Positions 63,742-64,000 of a stretch of DNA of 64,000 bases are shown one piece after another. The DNA comes from Grammothele lineata (Eukaryota; Basidiomycota; Agaricomycetes; Polyporales; Polyporaceae): positions 124,001 through 188,000 of the forward strand of contig NDFF03000065.1 in NCBI GenBank assembly GCA_002150815.3, given 5' to 3'. The first letter of the stretch is position 1; each line of letters opens with the position of its first letter. A program made the position numbers and the translations under genes. The notes beneath the pieces are model-generated. The model saw only the letters and a program-made list of their open reading frames with translations. It was not told the origin of the DNA and made no database searches.

Positions 63742-64000
63742 CTACGGGATAGCCAACACGCCGTTCAAGGAACTTCGATACAACTGGGGCAAGATGATGG
63801 AGTACAACGATAGCTACACACAAAGCATAGAGGAACAGAAACTCGAAAGACAAGGAAACACAGTAGGTAAATGACGGATACTTACTCCAATAATGATAGT
63901 GCGGGTCGTGATTGATCGTAAAGCAACGACGGTGGTCGTATGCTGCAGCCGCCCCACAATATCCTCCCCCACCAACACGGTCCGGTCCAGCACAGTCTAC
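63742..64000 (-). CDS. possible 3' end of a gene running off the window
   Basis: Two tentative exons (64000-63886 and 63813-63742) joined by a GTAAGT...GTAG intron in phase 0. They read DRTVLVGEDIVGRLQHTTT ... ALRSITTRTIIIG-LSLYSIILPQLYRSSLNG and stop at 63742-63744. The segment is hydrophobic at its end. I do not recognise a family, and the call rests only on frame and splice signals. Confidence 0.3.

Overview
The window is nuclear DNA of a filamentous basidiomycete, most likely an Agaricomycete. The evidence is many introns of about 45-70 nt with GT(A/G)NGT donors, GC-rich coding sequence, a chromodomain Ty3/gypsy retrotransposon, and families typical of Agaricomycetes (7-TM orphan membrane proteins, GH79 glucuronidases, expanded F-box and FMO-like genes). 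All spliced models were built by eye from reading frame, splice signals and, where possible, comparison between paralogues inside the window. Splice sites may be off by a base or two.

Layout. 1-1.9 kb: no supported gene. 1.9-4.7 kb: housekeeping genes TSR3 (18S rRNA modification, minus) and mitochondrial ribosomal protein mL41 (plus), then tRNA-Glu(UUC). 4.9-18.1 kb: an MFS transporter gene (DHA2/Vba-like) split inside an exon by a full-length 10,980-bp Ty3/gypsy element lying antisense to it. The LTRs are 289 bp and looked identical base for base, and the target-site duplication is CCTCA, so the insertion is very recent. The element has three uninterrupted ORFs: gag-protease; pol, in the same frame after a single UGA in a UGA-CUAG readthrough context; and a third ORF of unknown function between pol and the 3' LTR. 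The element is also unusually full of short, near-perfect inverted repeats.

18.1-35.3 kb: accessory region. Two tandemly duplicated segments each carry a tiny secreted-peptide precursor, and a third relative with two repeats lies at 30.6-30.9 kb. All have a signal peptide, a shared AP(S/T)FG motif, a basic or Arg cleavage site, an EP-dipeptide spacer and a short two-cysteine peptide. This is the architecture of Kex2/Ste13-processed alpha-factor-like precursors, which is surprising in a basidiomycete. Between them lie two proteins of unknown function, a 7-TM protein and an alpha/beta-hydrolase. An NTF2-like (SigF-type) protein and another small secreted protein follow.

35.3-45 kb: a GC-rich non-coding stretch, then two tandem GH79 beta-glucuronidase-like genes (secreted, probably GPI-anchored). 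46.7-54.5 kb: three more alpha/beta-hydrolase paralogues and a second copy of the 7-TM gene, so the hydrolase/7-TM pair seen at 26-30 kb is duplicated here. 54.7-63.6 kb: two inverted F-box/zinc-motif paralogues flank an FMO-like flavoprotein gene. A possible partial gene runs off the right end.
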